Origin: Candidatus Nomurabacteria bacterium CG1_02_43_90
Lineage (GTDB): Bacteria > Patescibacteriota > Minisyncoccia > Phycocordibacterales > UBA1550
Direction of reading: 5' to 3'
Assembly: GCA_001871765.1 (NCBI GenBank)
Contig: MNVN01000018.1
Span: forward strand, 1-35,472
Length of the DNA: 35,472 bases
Shown: in pieces, positions 26,179 through 34,556 of the stretch
How positions within the stretch are numbered: position 1 is the first letter of the stretch
Layout: each line of letters starts with the position of its first letter
Notes under the pieces: model-generated
Database searches by the model: none
The model's input: only the letters and a program-made list of their open reading frames with translations
What the model was told of the DNA's origin: nothing
Made by a program: the position numbers and the translations under genes

Positions 26179-26241
26179 ATTTCTCAACAATACCACAAAA
26201 ACAACCATCCAACAAAAACCCCTTGTGAGACAACGGAATTT

Positions 26242-27993
26242 TTACATTCTCTCGGGGGATGAAATACCCAAAACCCATAAACCTTCTTTTAAGACAGTTT
26301 TCGCTCGTCTCGTAATCGCAAGATGATGTTCCGTTTTTTCCTTGTCATCGGTAATGATTTGCGTGTTCGCATAAAAACCATTAAAGAGTTGTGTAACCTC
26401 AAAAAGATATGTTACCAATTTTTGCGGAGCAATATTTTCGATTGCATCAGTAAGTAAAACCTCAAAATAGGCGAGTTCTCTTTCAAGATTTGTAGCAGGA
26501 ATATTTTTAAATACCGGTTCATATCCTTTCTCTTTCCCCTTTTCAAGAAGTGAAGCACATCGTGCATGTGTATACAAAAGATACGGACCAGAATCCCCCT
26601 CAAAAGAAAGTGACATCTCTGGGTCAAAATTAATACTCATACCTGGCTTCGAACGCAAGACTGCGATACGAAGAGCCGAAAGTGCGATTTCTCGTTCAAG
26701 TTTCTTTTTCTCTTCCGCACTCAAGTGAGCAATCTTCTCCCCTGCTCGCTCACGCACCTCTTCTTCGACCACACCGATAACGTCAAGTGCAAGCGGAATA
26801 CCGCCAAGACGGCTCGACATCTTTTGTCCTTTAAAAAGCATGCGACCGTGAGGGACATGTGTACTCTTTTTTACATAGTCAATCCATTCATCTCCTAGTT
26901 TATTTGCGGCATCAAACACTACTTTAAAATGAGGAACTTGCTCAACATCAGTGATCGAAAAAGACATATCTGGGAAAAAATTTTTTATGCCAACGGTTGC
27001 GAGTCTTTCAAATTTAATCTTAAGTAATCCGAGGTCTTTTGCTTCATAGGTTGGATACCCCTGGCTATTAACAAATACTGCTGTATTAATATCCTTTCTT
27101 TCCTCACTGGGTGTATACACAATAGCACCTTCACTTTCTTTAAAAACCTTTCCTTCTCCGGTATTTTCTTGAACGATTTTTTTGCCTTCATCCCCTGCCC
27201 AGCCTTCATACACAAACGCATCGATTTCTGAACCTATCTCGCTGAGTATTTTCTTAAAATAAGACTCGTTCACTTTTTTAGTTGCCACCACAAGATCATA
27301 AAAGGTATCGTCTACAAGGTGGTACATCTTATCGAGAACTTTTTTTGCACCTTGAAGGCTTTCTTCGTTTTTCTCACACTCTTTGACCCCGCGCACATAT
27401 GCATCACCTAAATACTTTATAACGTCATTTTCTTTGTTATTTTGAAAATAAGTAAGGTCTATCTCCCCCGCCTTCATATCTTTCTCTAAGATAAAAAGTG
27501 CTTTGGCGATACCCAAAGAGACATCCGAAGGGAATGACATACTTTTTACTTTTCCTCCACTTATCTTTGCGCCACGAACAATAAATTCTCCAATAAAATT
27601 ATTCATCAGGTGCCCGATAGAAAATGGCTTAAAAAGATTTGGGGATGAGTGCTCAACAAGAATATTTTTGCCAGCATAACAAGTAATGAGTGAGCTCTTT
27701 TCTTTTGCGTTCTCGTTTCTTATTGCATCATCCGAAAGTTTGAAGTTTATAAACCCCGGTCCTGCAATCGTAATGTCCTTAATCTCCTCAATCTCCTGTT
27801 CACGGATTTTTTCTACCATTTTTTCCGCAAGCTCACGAGGAGAGAGCCCAGCCTCCTTTGCACAGGCAAGCGCCACATTCGTCGAATAATCTCCGTGGGT
27901 AATATCCGCAGGGCGTTCTATCACAACGCCATTTACCTCAATGCTGAGAGCGCGAAGAGCTTCTCGAACGATTATTTCTAGTTTCTCCTTCAT
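26242..27993 (-). CDS. argS: Arginyl-tRNA synthetase
   Basis: THGDYSTNVALACAK, NILVEHSSPNLFKPFSIGHLMNNFIGE, GRMLFKGQKMSSRLGG, C-terminal anticodon-binding domain. Confidence 0.96.
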   Translation of the reverse strand: MKEKLEIIVREALRALSIEVNGVVIERPADITHGDYSTNVALACAKEAGLSPRELAEKMVEKIREQEIEEIKDITIAGPGFINFKLSDDAIRNENAKEKSSLITCYAGKNILVEHSSPNLFKPFSIGHLMNNFIGEFIVRGAKISGGKVKSMSFPSDVSLGIAKALFILEKDMKAGEIDLTYFQNNKENDVIKYLGDAYVRGVKECEKNEESLQGAKKVLDKMYHLVDDTFYDLVVATKKVNESYFKKILSEIGSEIDAFVYEGWAGDEGKKIVQENTGEGKVFKESEGAIVYTPSEERKDINTAVFVNSQGYPTYEAKDLGLLKIKFERLATVGIKNFFPDMSFSITDVEQVPHFKVVFDAANKLGDEWIDYVKKSTHVPHGRMLFKGQKMSSRLGGIPLALDVIGVVEEEVRERAGEKIAHLSAEEKKKLEREIALSALRIAVLRSKPGMSINFDPEMSLSFEGDSGPYLLYTHARCASLLEKGKEKGYEPVFKNIPATNLERELAYFEVLLTDAIENIAPQKLVTYLFEVTQLFNGFYANTQIITDDKEKTEHHLAITRRAKTVLKEGLWVLGISSPERM

Positions 27994-28046
27994 ATAAACA
28001 TGAGCATATCACGGAGGACACAAAACAAAAAATGTTCCCTTAATTT

Positions 28047-28068
28047 TTTACCATATACGTATGGTAAA
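28047..28068. promoter_or_regulatory. Operator-like palindrome upstream of argS
   Basis: TTTACCATA TACG TATGGTAAA, 9-bp perfect arms, with a related half site TATACGTCTATGGTTAAA shortly after. Confidence 0.45.
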
Positions 28069-28154
28069 CTATAGTATCATATACGTCTATGGTTAAAATG
28101 TATGACAGTACCCGTCCCCCCCCACACGGGGAACCGAGGAGTGCCGTCTCGTCT

Positions 28155-29333
28155 TTAGTTTTTTGTCCGCAGAGCGTCGTCTATCTCTCGAGCTATTTTT
28201 ATAAAATCTTTTTCCTTTTTGCCACGCGTGGTTTCTGCGGCAGTGCCAAGTCGGATACCCGAAGGGTCAGTAGGTGGGCACGTGTCAAACGGGATAGCAT
28301 TTTTGTTTACAATGATACCCACTTTTTCAAGTCGATCACTTGCTTCCCCTCCCCCCATACCTTTGCCATCCATCGACACATCTACCAAGAAGAGGTGGCT
28401 ATCCGTGCCCCCCGAAATAATTCTCCAGCCAAGTTTTGAAAGCTCACCAGCAAGCGCTTGTGCATTCTTCACTACCTGTTTTGCATATTTTTTAAAATCA
28501 CCTATCGATGCTTCTTTGAGTGCCACAACAACTCCTGCTATCTGGTTTATGTGGGGGCCACCTTGAAGCCCCGGAAAGACCGCCTTGTCTATTTTCTTGC
28601 CCAGCTCACGTACATCCTTTTTTGCAAAAATGAGGGCTCCACGGGGACCACGGAGCGTCTTATGGGTGGTTGTGGTTACAATATCTGCATACGGAAACGG
28701 TGAAGGATACACACCTCCTGCCACAAGCCCTGCCGTGTGTGACATATCCACCACAAGGTATGCACCGACGCTATCCGCAATCTCCCGAAACTTTTTCCAA
28801 TCAACAATACGTGCGTATGCCGTGAACCCTGCGATAATCATTTTTGGTTTTTCTCGCTTTGCAATTTTCGCAAGTTCTTCGTAATCAAGTTGCTCCGTTT
28901 CTTTCGAGAGCCCGTACGGCACTTGCATCCAAAATTTCCCCGTCGCGGATGCCTTGTGTCCGTGCGTTAAGTGTCCCCCTTGATCAAGCGACATGCCCAT
29001 CACTTTGCTCCCCAAAGGCAAGAGCGCTGTATAGACTGCCAAGTTTGCCGGCGACCCCGAGAGCGCTTGCACATTGACGTGCCATTCTTCTTTTTTAAGT
29101 TTAAATAATTTCAATGCGCGTGCAATGCAGAGGTTTTCTATTTTATCCACCACGGTATTCCCGCCATAGTAGCGCTTGCCTGCGTACCCCTCGGCATACT
29201 TATTAGTAAACTCTGAACCAAGTGCCATGAGCACATCTTTTGAAACATAGTTCTCCGACGCAATAAGGTTAATCACTTTTTTTTGTCGCGCCTTTTCTGC
29301 TTGAATAAGTTTTTCGATTTGTGTGTCGTTCAT
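28155..29333 (-). CDS. glyA: Serine hydroxymethyltransferase
   Basis: NLIASENYVSKDVLMALGSEFTNKYAEGYAGKRYYGG, DMSHTAGLVAGGVYPSPFPYADIVTTTTHKTLRGPRGALIF. Confidence 0.98.
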   Translation of the reverse strand: MNDTQIEKLIQAEKARQKKVINLIASENYVSKDVLMALGSEFTNKYAEGYAGKRYYGGNTVVDKIENLCIARALKLFKLKKEEWHVNVQALSGSPANLAVYTALLPLGSKVMGMSLDQGGHLTHGHKASATGKFWMQVPYGLSKETEQLDYEELAKIAKREKPKMIIAGFTAYARIVDWKKFREIADSVGAYLVVDMSHTAGLVAGGVYPSPFPYADIVTTTTHKTLRGPRGALIFAKKDVRELGKKIDKAVFPGLQGGPHINQIAGVVVALKEASIGDFKKYAKQVVKNAQALAGELSKLGWRIISGGTDSHLFLVDVSMDGKGMGGGEASDRLEKVGIIVNKNAIPFDTCPPTDPSGIRLGTAAETTRGKKEKDFIKIAREIDDALRTKN

Positions 29334-29347
29334 TTTTAAAAAAATGA

Positions 29348-29770
29348 TTACTTCCCTGTACTTCCAAAACCACCTTCCCCGCGTGTGGCATCTGAGAGAT
29401 TTTCCACTTCCACTATCTCTGCGTGCTCCACTTTTTGAATAAGCATTTGCGCAACTTTGTGCCCTACAACAATCGTATAGTCCTCATTGCTCAAATTTAT
29501 CATTCCCGCTTTTATTTCCCCCCGATATCCTGCGTCGATTACCCCACCGAGATTTTTCAATCCGTGCTTTATCGAAAGTCCGCTTTTGTCCCATATAAGA
29601 CCGACATACCCGTCAGGAATCTCTATCGCTATCCCCGTACCGATAAGTACCCGTGCGCCTACGGATATAGTCACTGTCTCCGTCGCGAACAAATCAAACC
29701 CCGCATCGCCATGGTGTGCATAGGTGGGGATTTTTGCATCGGGGTGAACTTTTTTTATGTTGAGTTGCAT
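29348..29770 (-). CDS. dut: dUTP diphosphatase
   Basis: AHHGDAGFDLFA, IWDKSGLSIKHGLKNLGGVIDAGYRGEI, VGHKVAQMLI, TRGEGGFGSTGK. Confidence 0.96.
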   Translation of the reverse strand: MQLNIKKVHPDAKIPTYAHHGDAGFDLFATETVTISVGARVLIGTGIAIEIPDGYVGLIWDKSGLSIKHGLKNLGGVIDAGYRGEIKAGMINLSNEDYTIVVGHKVAQMLIQKVEHAEIVEVENLSDATRGEGGFGSTGK

Positions 29771-29777
29771 AACAGAC

Positions 29778-29783
29778 ATTATA
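29778..29783 (-). promoter_or_regulatory. Putative -10 box for dut, 7 nt from its ATG
   Basis: Minus strand: TATAAT gtctgtt ATGCAACTC. Confidence 0.45.
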
Positions 29784-29796
29784 TCACAACAAAATA

Positions 29797-29824
29797 TTGA
29801 CAAATGTATACTTTCTGATATAAC
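29797..29824 (+). promoter_or_regulatory. Promoter of thyA
   Basis: TTGACA - 16 nt (aatgtatactttctga) - TATAAC, with TG extended -10. Confidence 0.65.
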
Positions 29825-29881
29825 TCAGTCAGTAACTGAAGTTCATTATCAATCACAAACATCAACCAAATGGAGGCACTC

Positions 29882-30796
29882 ATGGCCAATCCACCTGTTG
29901 CAAACTATCTCCCCCTCGAACAGAGGGTTCCTGATTTTCAAATAAGGAACTTGCTTGAACACATCATGAAGGAAGGCCGTATCGTCCACCCCATACAAGG
30001 TGGCGAAGCACGGATGATTGTAGGTGCGCAATGCCACTTCAAAATGGCAAATGGAGCTCCTGTCATAAACTTACGTGATATTTCTGGATCCATGTTCTAC
30101 GGAGCAATCGCCGAGCATATCAGCTTCCTTAATGGCGCACAGACACTTGAGGAACTCGTTTCGTACGGCATGAACCCTCATTGGTGGGACCGCTGGGTAA
30201 CAAAGAAAAAATGTGCAGACTTCGGGCTTCCTGAGGGAAACCTTGGGACAGCTTCATACGGCGCTGTTTGGACAAGGTTCCCTACAAGGGACGGTGGTTT
30301 TTTTAACCAAATCACCGCAGTCATCGAGCAAATCAGGCGTGCACCACATTTGCGTACTCACAAAATCACCCCCTGGTTCCCTCCTGAAATTATCGGGCCA
30401 CCAGGGACACGGAAAGTGGTTGTTGCTCCTTGCCACGGAGAAGTGCACATCATCGTTGACCCCGAAACCAAGGAACTCATTGTGCATCATGTGCAAAGAA
30501 GTGGCGATCTCGCTGTTGGTGTGAAGTTTAATATCGTCCAGTACACATCACTCGGAATGATGTTGGCACAAATACTCGGATACACTTTTTCGGAGCTCGT
30601 GTATACATTTTCTGATGTGCACATCTATGAGGTGCAGTATCCGTTTGTTGAAGAACTCATCTCGCGTGAACCTTTCCCTTTCGGCAGAATCACTCTGCAA
30701 GAAGGGATAATGGATATTCATGATTTCCTGCCAGAGCACTTCACACTGTCGGAGTATCAAGCACATCCAAGGATGAACATTCCTACACCTGTTTGA
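29882..30796 (+). CDS. thyA: Thymidylate synthase (ThyA family), divergent
   Basis: APCH active-site Cys, QRSGDLAVGVKFNIVQY, FSDVHIYEVQYPFVEELISREPFPF, DFLPEHFTLSEYQAHPRMN; SD GGAGG before ATG 29882. Confidence 0.85.
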   Translation: MANPPVANYLPLEQRVPDFQIRNLLEHIMKEGRIVHPIQGGEARMIVGAQCHFKMANGAPVINLRDISGSMFYGAIAEHISFLNGAQTLEELVSYGMNPHWWDRWVTKKKCADFGLPEGNLGTASYGAVWTRFPTRDGGFFNQITAVIEQIRRAPHLRTHKITPWFPPEIIGPPGTRKVVVAPCHGEVHIIVDPETKELIVHHVQRSGDLAVGVKFNIVQYTSLGMMLAQILGYTFSELVYTFSDVHIYEVQYPFVEELISREPFPFGRITLQEGIMDIHDFLPEHFTLSEYQAHPRMNIPTPV

Positions 30797-30808
30797 TATA
30801 TTTTCTAT

Positions 30809-30840
30809 TTTGTCCCCGACCTTCCAAGGTCGGGGACAAA
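30809..30840 (+). terminator. thyA terminator
   Basis: TTTGTCCCCGACCTT CC AAGGTCGGGGACAAA, 15-bp perfect arms. Confidence 0.8.
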
Positions 30841-30857
30841 TTTATTTAACGAAAACA

Positions 30858-30885
30858 TTGACAAAATCATATTTTCTGATATAAA
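30858..30885 (+). promoter_or_regulatory. Promoter of the HIT gene, near-identical to the thyA promoter
   Basis: TTGACA - 16 nt (aaatcatattttctga) - TATAAA, TG extended -10. Confidence 0.65.
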
Positions 30886-30929
30886 TCACTTAGTGTTCTT
30901 TTTATAAAAAACAACGAGGAGTACATCTC

Positions 30930-31409
30930 ATGCCAGAAGACAGTGCCGTAAACCTCGCGCACGCGCGAGGAAAAACAAAAGAGGTCTACGAAAAGATTAT
31001 GAAAGATAAGACTTGCCCCTTCTGCACAGACTTTTCAAAAAGAGGGGTGGCCCCGCAGTATCACACAAAGCCAATTATCACTGATGGAAAGTACTGGGTT
31101 CTCACGGAAAACTTCAACGCGTACAAAGGGGCAAAGTATCACTTTTTGATCGTCCATCGCAAGCATATTACCTCTTTTTCTGAATTAAAACCGGCAGCAC
31201 TCAAAGAGCTCGTGACCATCACCAAAAGGCTCAAGGAAGAGTTTAGTCTTCCTGCTGGCGTTCTCCTTTTTCGTTTTGGCGACACGGAGTACACAGGCGG
31301 AAGTGTGAACCATTTCCATGCGCACTTCATTCTCGGAGCAAAGTGTGTAGATGGCGGGGAAAATAAACCACTGCTCTTGTATGCAGGGTATGCATCTCCA
31401 GATACATAA
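30930..31409 (+). CDS. HIT-family (histidine triad) nucleotide-binding protein
   Basis: KTCPFC, FLIVHRKHITSFSEL, histidine triad NHFHAHFILG; SD GAGGAG. Confidence 0.88.
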   Translation: MPEDSAVNLAHARGKTKEVYEKIMKDKTCPFCTDFSKRGVAPQYHTKPIITDGKYWVLTENFNAYKGAKYHFLIVHRKHITSFSELKPAALKELVTITKRLKEEFSLPAGVLLFRFGDTEYTGGSVNHFHAHFILGAKCVDGGENKPLLLYAGYASPDT

Positions 31410-31425
31410 AAACTGCACAAAAAAT

Positions 31426-31455
31426 AAAGGCTAGCGAATAAATCCGCTAGCCTTT
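31426..31455. terminator. Bidirectional terminator between convergent HIT and deaminase genes
   Basis: AAAGGCTAGCG aataaatc CGCTAGCCTTT. Confidence 0.8.
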
Positions 31456-31477
31456 TGTCTTGCCCAAAATACATCAT

Positions 31478-32332
31478 TTAGGTTTCGACATAAATTAGCT
31501 CAACCCCCTGATCACGCAAATCCTTCACCCCGTTCAAGTTCGAGTATCCGCCAGTAAAAAATACCCGTTGTATACCCGAAACAGAGATCTGACTCGCACA
31601 AATTGCACAAGGGAATGTCGTGACGTAGAGGTCTGCACCCTCAACAGAGATACCTCTTTTTGCTGCCTCAGTAATAATGGCGGCCTCTCCATGAATTGAA
31701 GTATAGAGCTCAACGTGTTCTCCTGGACCAAAATTATTCCTGGGGTCACCGTCAATATAGGGGGCGTATTCATTCGGCAGATGTTTATTGTAGGCAACAA
31801 TAATTTGCCCATTTTTACATCGAGCCATCGCTGCGACCTGTCGCCACCAGTCAGAACTTTTTGCTTGCTCTTGAGGAAGTATTCGCATATACCGCGAAAT
31901 TTCTTCTGCTTCAGGAGAACCTTTGTGGATAATTCTGTCTGCATCGGGAATCGCAGGAGTAAATCCAACTGACCTGCTCCAATCCCACCGCAAAAAAGTA
32001 GTGACGAAGGTTACTTCTGCTCCCTCAAAATGCCTTGCATACACCACGCGCGAAATATCTTCGTCCGGCATTACCAAAACAACGTCTTCTGTTGATTTCT
32101 CAAGGGTACCTACCGCACGGGAAAACCGCCGAACGTTGTACCCAAAACACTCAAGAATTTTTGCAGTTTCCTCAAAGTGTAGCGCCCGAATTTCCCGTAC
32201 AAAACGAGTGAGGTCAGGAACATCAGACGCCTCTAAAAGAAAAATATCCTTTACCCCACTTTCCTTCAGGAAATCCATATATCCCCTATGTAACACGGGG
32301 ATATAGGCAACAACTACCTTGGTTTTTTTCAT
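31478..32332 (-). CDS. dCMP/cytidine-deaminase-like protein with extra N-terminal domain
   Basis: C-terminal HGEAAIITEAAKRGISVEGADLYVTTFPCAICASQISVSGIQRVFFTGG (H-x-E plus PCxxC); about 150-aa N-terminal domain VVVAYIPVLHRGYMDFLKESGVKDIFLLEA. Confidence 0.82.
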   Translation of the reverse strand: MKKTKVVVAYIPVLHRGYMDFLKESGVKDIFLLEASDVPDLTRFVREIRALHFEETAKILECFGYNVRRFSRAVGTLEKSTEDVVLVMPDEDISRVVYARHFEGAEVTFVTTFLRWDWSRSVGFTPAIPDADRIIHKGSPEAEEISRYMRILPQEQAKSSDWWRQVAAMARCKNGQIIVAYNKHLPNEYAPYIDGDPRNNFGPGEHVELYTSIHGEAAIITEAAKRGISVEGADLYVTTFPCAICASQISVSGIQRVFFTGGYSNLNGVKDLRDQGVELIYVET

Positions 32333-32931
32333 GACTTAACCCCCATTTCTCGATAGTACCGCTGTATCACTTCATTGATCTCTGCTTCCAATCCTGAGAC
32401 TCCATCAATCATGAGACCACGAATTCGAGCAGTGCTTGATGTTTCTGCTTGAGGCTCAAAAATCTCGACCCGCCCAACATGCTGTTCGGTTTCTCTTTGT
32501 TTCTCGAGGGGAAAGTCGTTGGTCGTCGTAGACATCACGAACACATCAGGATGAAGCGCTTTATGAAGATAGTCAACGTCTTGCTCCGATGCTTGAAGAG
32601 TCCTGAGGGTGACGATGTCCACTGACCGTAAAAACGTGAGCATCCTGAGTCGTTCTGATTCCGGAACAACTGGACGATTGTCCCCCTTGCGCTTACGTGT
32701 GTATTCGTCAGTATCCACACCAACAATAAGGACATCTCCTTGAGCTCTTGCTCGCTCGAGATACTTTCCATGCCCTTCGTGAATCAAGTCAAACACTCCT
32801 TGCGTAAGAACAACCTTGTAGCCCGCATCTTGCAATGCCTTTGTAATAAGCTTAAGTTCCTCGAGGTTAGGGATAAACCTTTCCTCAAAAGACGCAGCTG
32901 GTGAAAGAATACTTCGTATACTGGTAGCCAT
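32329..32931 (-). CDS. HxGH nucleotidyltransferase (RfaE/glycerol-3-phosphate-cytidylyltransferase-like)
   Basis: KVVLTQGVFDLIHEGHGKYLERARAQGDVLIVGVDTDEYTRKRKGDNRPVVPESERLRML, SSTARIRGLM; strong SD GAAGGAGG before ATG 32931; overlaps the next gene by 4 bp. Confidence 0.88.
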   Translation of the reverse strand: MATSIRSILSPAASFEERFIPNLEELKLITKALQDAGYKVVLTQGVFDLIHEGHGKYLERARAQGDVLIVGVDTDEYTRKRKGDNRPVVPESERLRMLTFLRSVDIVTLRTLQASEQDVDYLHKALHPDVFVMSTTTNDFPLEKQRETEQHVGRVEIFEPQAETSSTARIRGLMIDGVSGLEAEINEVIQRYYREMGVKS

Positions 32932-33001
32932 TTGATACCTCCTTCTCTGCATTTAGTTTTAAATAACGATATTTCTACGTTGGATACTACGGTAAAGAGA
33001 C

Positions 33002-33049
33002 GCGAAAGTAAAGGGCGACAACCGTGCGGTTGTCGCCCTTTACTTTCGC
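33002..33049 (-). terminator. Perfect 23-bp-arm hairpin (terminator-like)
   Basis: GCGAAAGTAAAGGGCGACAACCG TG CGGTTGTCGCCCTTTACTTTCGC. Confidence 0.6.
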
Positions 33050-33058
33050 CAAATTAAT

Positions 33059-33098
33059 CCAAAAGAAAAATCCGCCCGCGGGCGGATTTTTCTTTTGG
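33059..33098 (-). terminator. rplK terminator; perfect 40-bp palindrome
   Basis: CCAAAAGAAAAATCCGCCCG|CGGGCGGATTTTTCTTTTGG. Confidence 0.75.
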
Positions 33099-33108
33099 AT
33101 TTTTAAGA

Positions 33109-33531
33109 TTACTTCACCTCGATTCCTGCGCTTCGTGCGGTACCGGAAATGATTTTCATTGCTGCTTCCACATCGTTGGCGGAAAGGTCAGGGAGCTTCT
33201 TTTCTGCGATTTCGCGGAGCTGTGCTTTAGTGATGGATGCAACAACGCTGGTTCCTGGTTTCTTTGAACCACTGGTTATCCCTGCAGCTTTGAGAACCAA
33301 GCCTGAAGCAGGAGGTGTCTTCATAACAAAGGAGAAGGTTCGATCCTCGTAGACGGTAATAACTACCGGTACCATGTCTCCCATTTTGTCCTTTGTTGCA
33401 TCGTTAAATTTTGTAACAAATTCACCAATGTTAACCCCTGCTTGTCCGAGTGCAGGCCCTAAAGGAGGCGCTGGTGTTGCCTTACCTGCGGGAATAACAA
33501 CCTTTACCTTTTTTGTAATTTTCTTTGCCAT
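33109..33531 (-). CDS. rplK: 50S ribosomal protein uL11
   Basis: [67 protein letters not shown]. Confidence 0.98.
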   Translation of the reverse strand: MAKKITKKVKVVIPAGKATPAPPLGPALGQAGVNIGEFVTKFNDATKDKMGDMVPVVITVYEDRTFSFVMKTPPASGLVLKAAGITSGSKKPGTSVVASITKAQLREIAEKKLPDLSANDVEAAMKIISGTARSAGIEVK

Positions 33532-33579
33532 AATAGTTTAGTAAGTCTACCTTAGTTTTCGGAATTTTTCAAGTATAAA

Positions 33580-34125
33580 TTAAATCTTCTTGATTTGAAG
33601 GAAATCAAGCTCTACGGGTGTATCGCGACCAAACATCGAAACGAGCACCTTCGCGCGACCACGTTCATTGTCCACTTCAGCAACTTTCCCTTCAAGATCC
33701 TTGAAAGGTCCGTCCACAATAGAAACCTGATCACCTACCACAAGATCAATATTGTGTTTTGGAGTACTGTCTGCCATACGACTGAAGAGTGCGTCCGCTT
33801 CTTCTCTTGCAAGAGGCACGGGGGTGACACCTGCTCCCACAAATCCCGTCACCCGAGGAGTGTTGCGTACCACATACCACGAATCATCAGTCACAATCAT
33901 GTCCACGAGAATATACCCGGGATAGATCTTTTCTTCCACTTCAACGCGCTTCCCTCCCTTCACTTTGATTTTTTTCTCCAAAGGAATGAGTACGTTAAAA
34001 ATCTTGTCCTCCATGCCGAGAGACTCAATACGCTGTTTCAAGTTACGAAGTACGGCATTCTCGTATCCTACATAGGTATGAATTGCATACCAATTGCGCT
34101 CTCCAGTTGTTTCTTGTTTTGCCAT
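33580..34125 (-). CDS. nusG: Transcription termination/antitermination protein NusG
   Basis: NWYAIHTYVGYENAVLRNLKQRI, YPGYILVDMIVTDDSWYVVRNTPRVTGFVG, KOW VGDQVSIVDGPFKDLEGKVAEVD. Confidence 0.98.
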   Translation of the reverse strand: MAKQETTGERNWYAIHTYVGYENAVLRNLKQRIESLGMEDKIFNVLIPLEKKIKVKGGKRVEVEEKIYPGYILVDMIVTDDSWYVVRNTPRVTGFVGAGVTPVPLAREEADALFSRMADSTPKHNIDLVVGDQVSIVDGPFKDLEGKVAEVDNERGRAKVLVSMFGRDTPVELDFLQIKKI

Positions 34126-34137
34126 GAGATTAAAAAA

Positions 34138-34320
34138 TTAGCGAACAAAGAAGTTTTTAATAAGGGTCGTGAACAACGTATCAAAAGCACCGAGGTACAA
34201 CGAAGTTGCCACCGAGAGAATGATAACGAGTAGAGTAAACGCAATAGCCTGGTTGCGGGTTGGCCACGAGACATGTGCAAGTTCACCTTTTGATTCTTTG
34301 ATGTATTCAATAAATTGCAT
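34138..34320 (-). CDS. secE: Preprotein translocase subunit SecE
   Basis: MQFIEYIKESKGELAHVSWPTRNQAIAFTLLVIILSVATSLYLGAFDTLFT. Confidence 0.95.
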   Translation of the reverse strand: MQFIEYIKESKGELAHVSWPTRNQAIAFTLLVIILSVATSLYLGAFDTLFTTLIKNFFVR

Positions 34321-34381
34321 GGTAGTTTTGATTATTTTATTCTTCTCCTATCTAAAAAACCGCCCCGGAGGGCTTTCTTTG

Positions 34382-34410
34382 ACTATACTCTCTCATGGAT
34401 GAGAAGTCAA
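34382..34410 (-). promoter_or_regulatory. Promoter of secE-nusG-rplK
   Basis: Minus strand TTGACT (34405-34410), 17-nt spacer, TATAGT (34382-34387). Confidence 0.6.
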
Positions 34411-34500
34411 GATACAGGGCAATCCATATATTGACTCCTCGGCTCAAGAATCAAAAAGATTACTTTTTCATTCTCCTCGGATCTACGTCGCCAATAGAAA

Positions 34501-34526
34501 TGCCCCGCAAGCAAGCTTGCGGGGCA
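34501..34526 (-). terminator. Hairpin downstream of the hypothetical gene
   Basis: TGCCCCGCAAG CAAG CTTGCGGGGCA. Confidence 0.65.
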
Positions 34527-34556
34527 GAATTCCCTCCTATCGGTCCTTTCAGCCGA

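Noticed and set aside
28089-28439. 116-aa plus-strand ORF upstream of/over glyA
   Set aside because: Mostly antisense to glyA; no domain signature.
33595-34233. 212-aa plus-strand ORF
   Set aside because: Antisense to nusG and secE, which are unmistakable.
34350-34500. tRNA-Trp expected ahead of secE in many bacteria
   Set aside because: No cloverleaf or T-loop consensus found on either strand; only a promoter and hairpin are visible.
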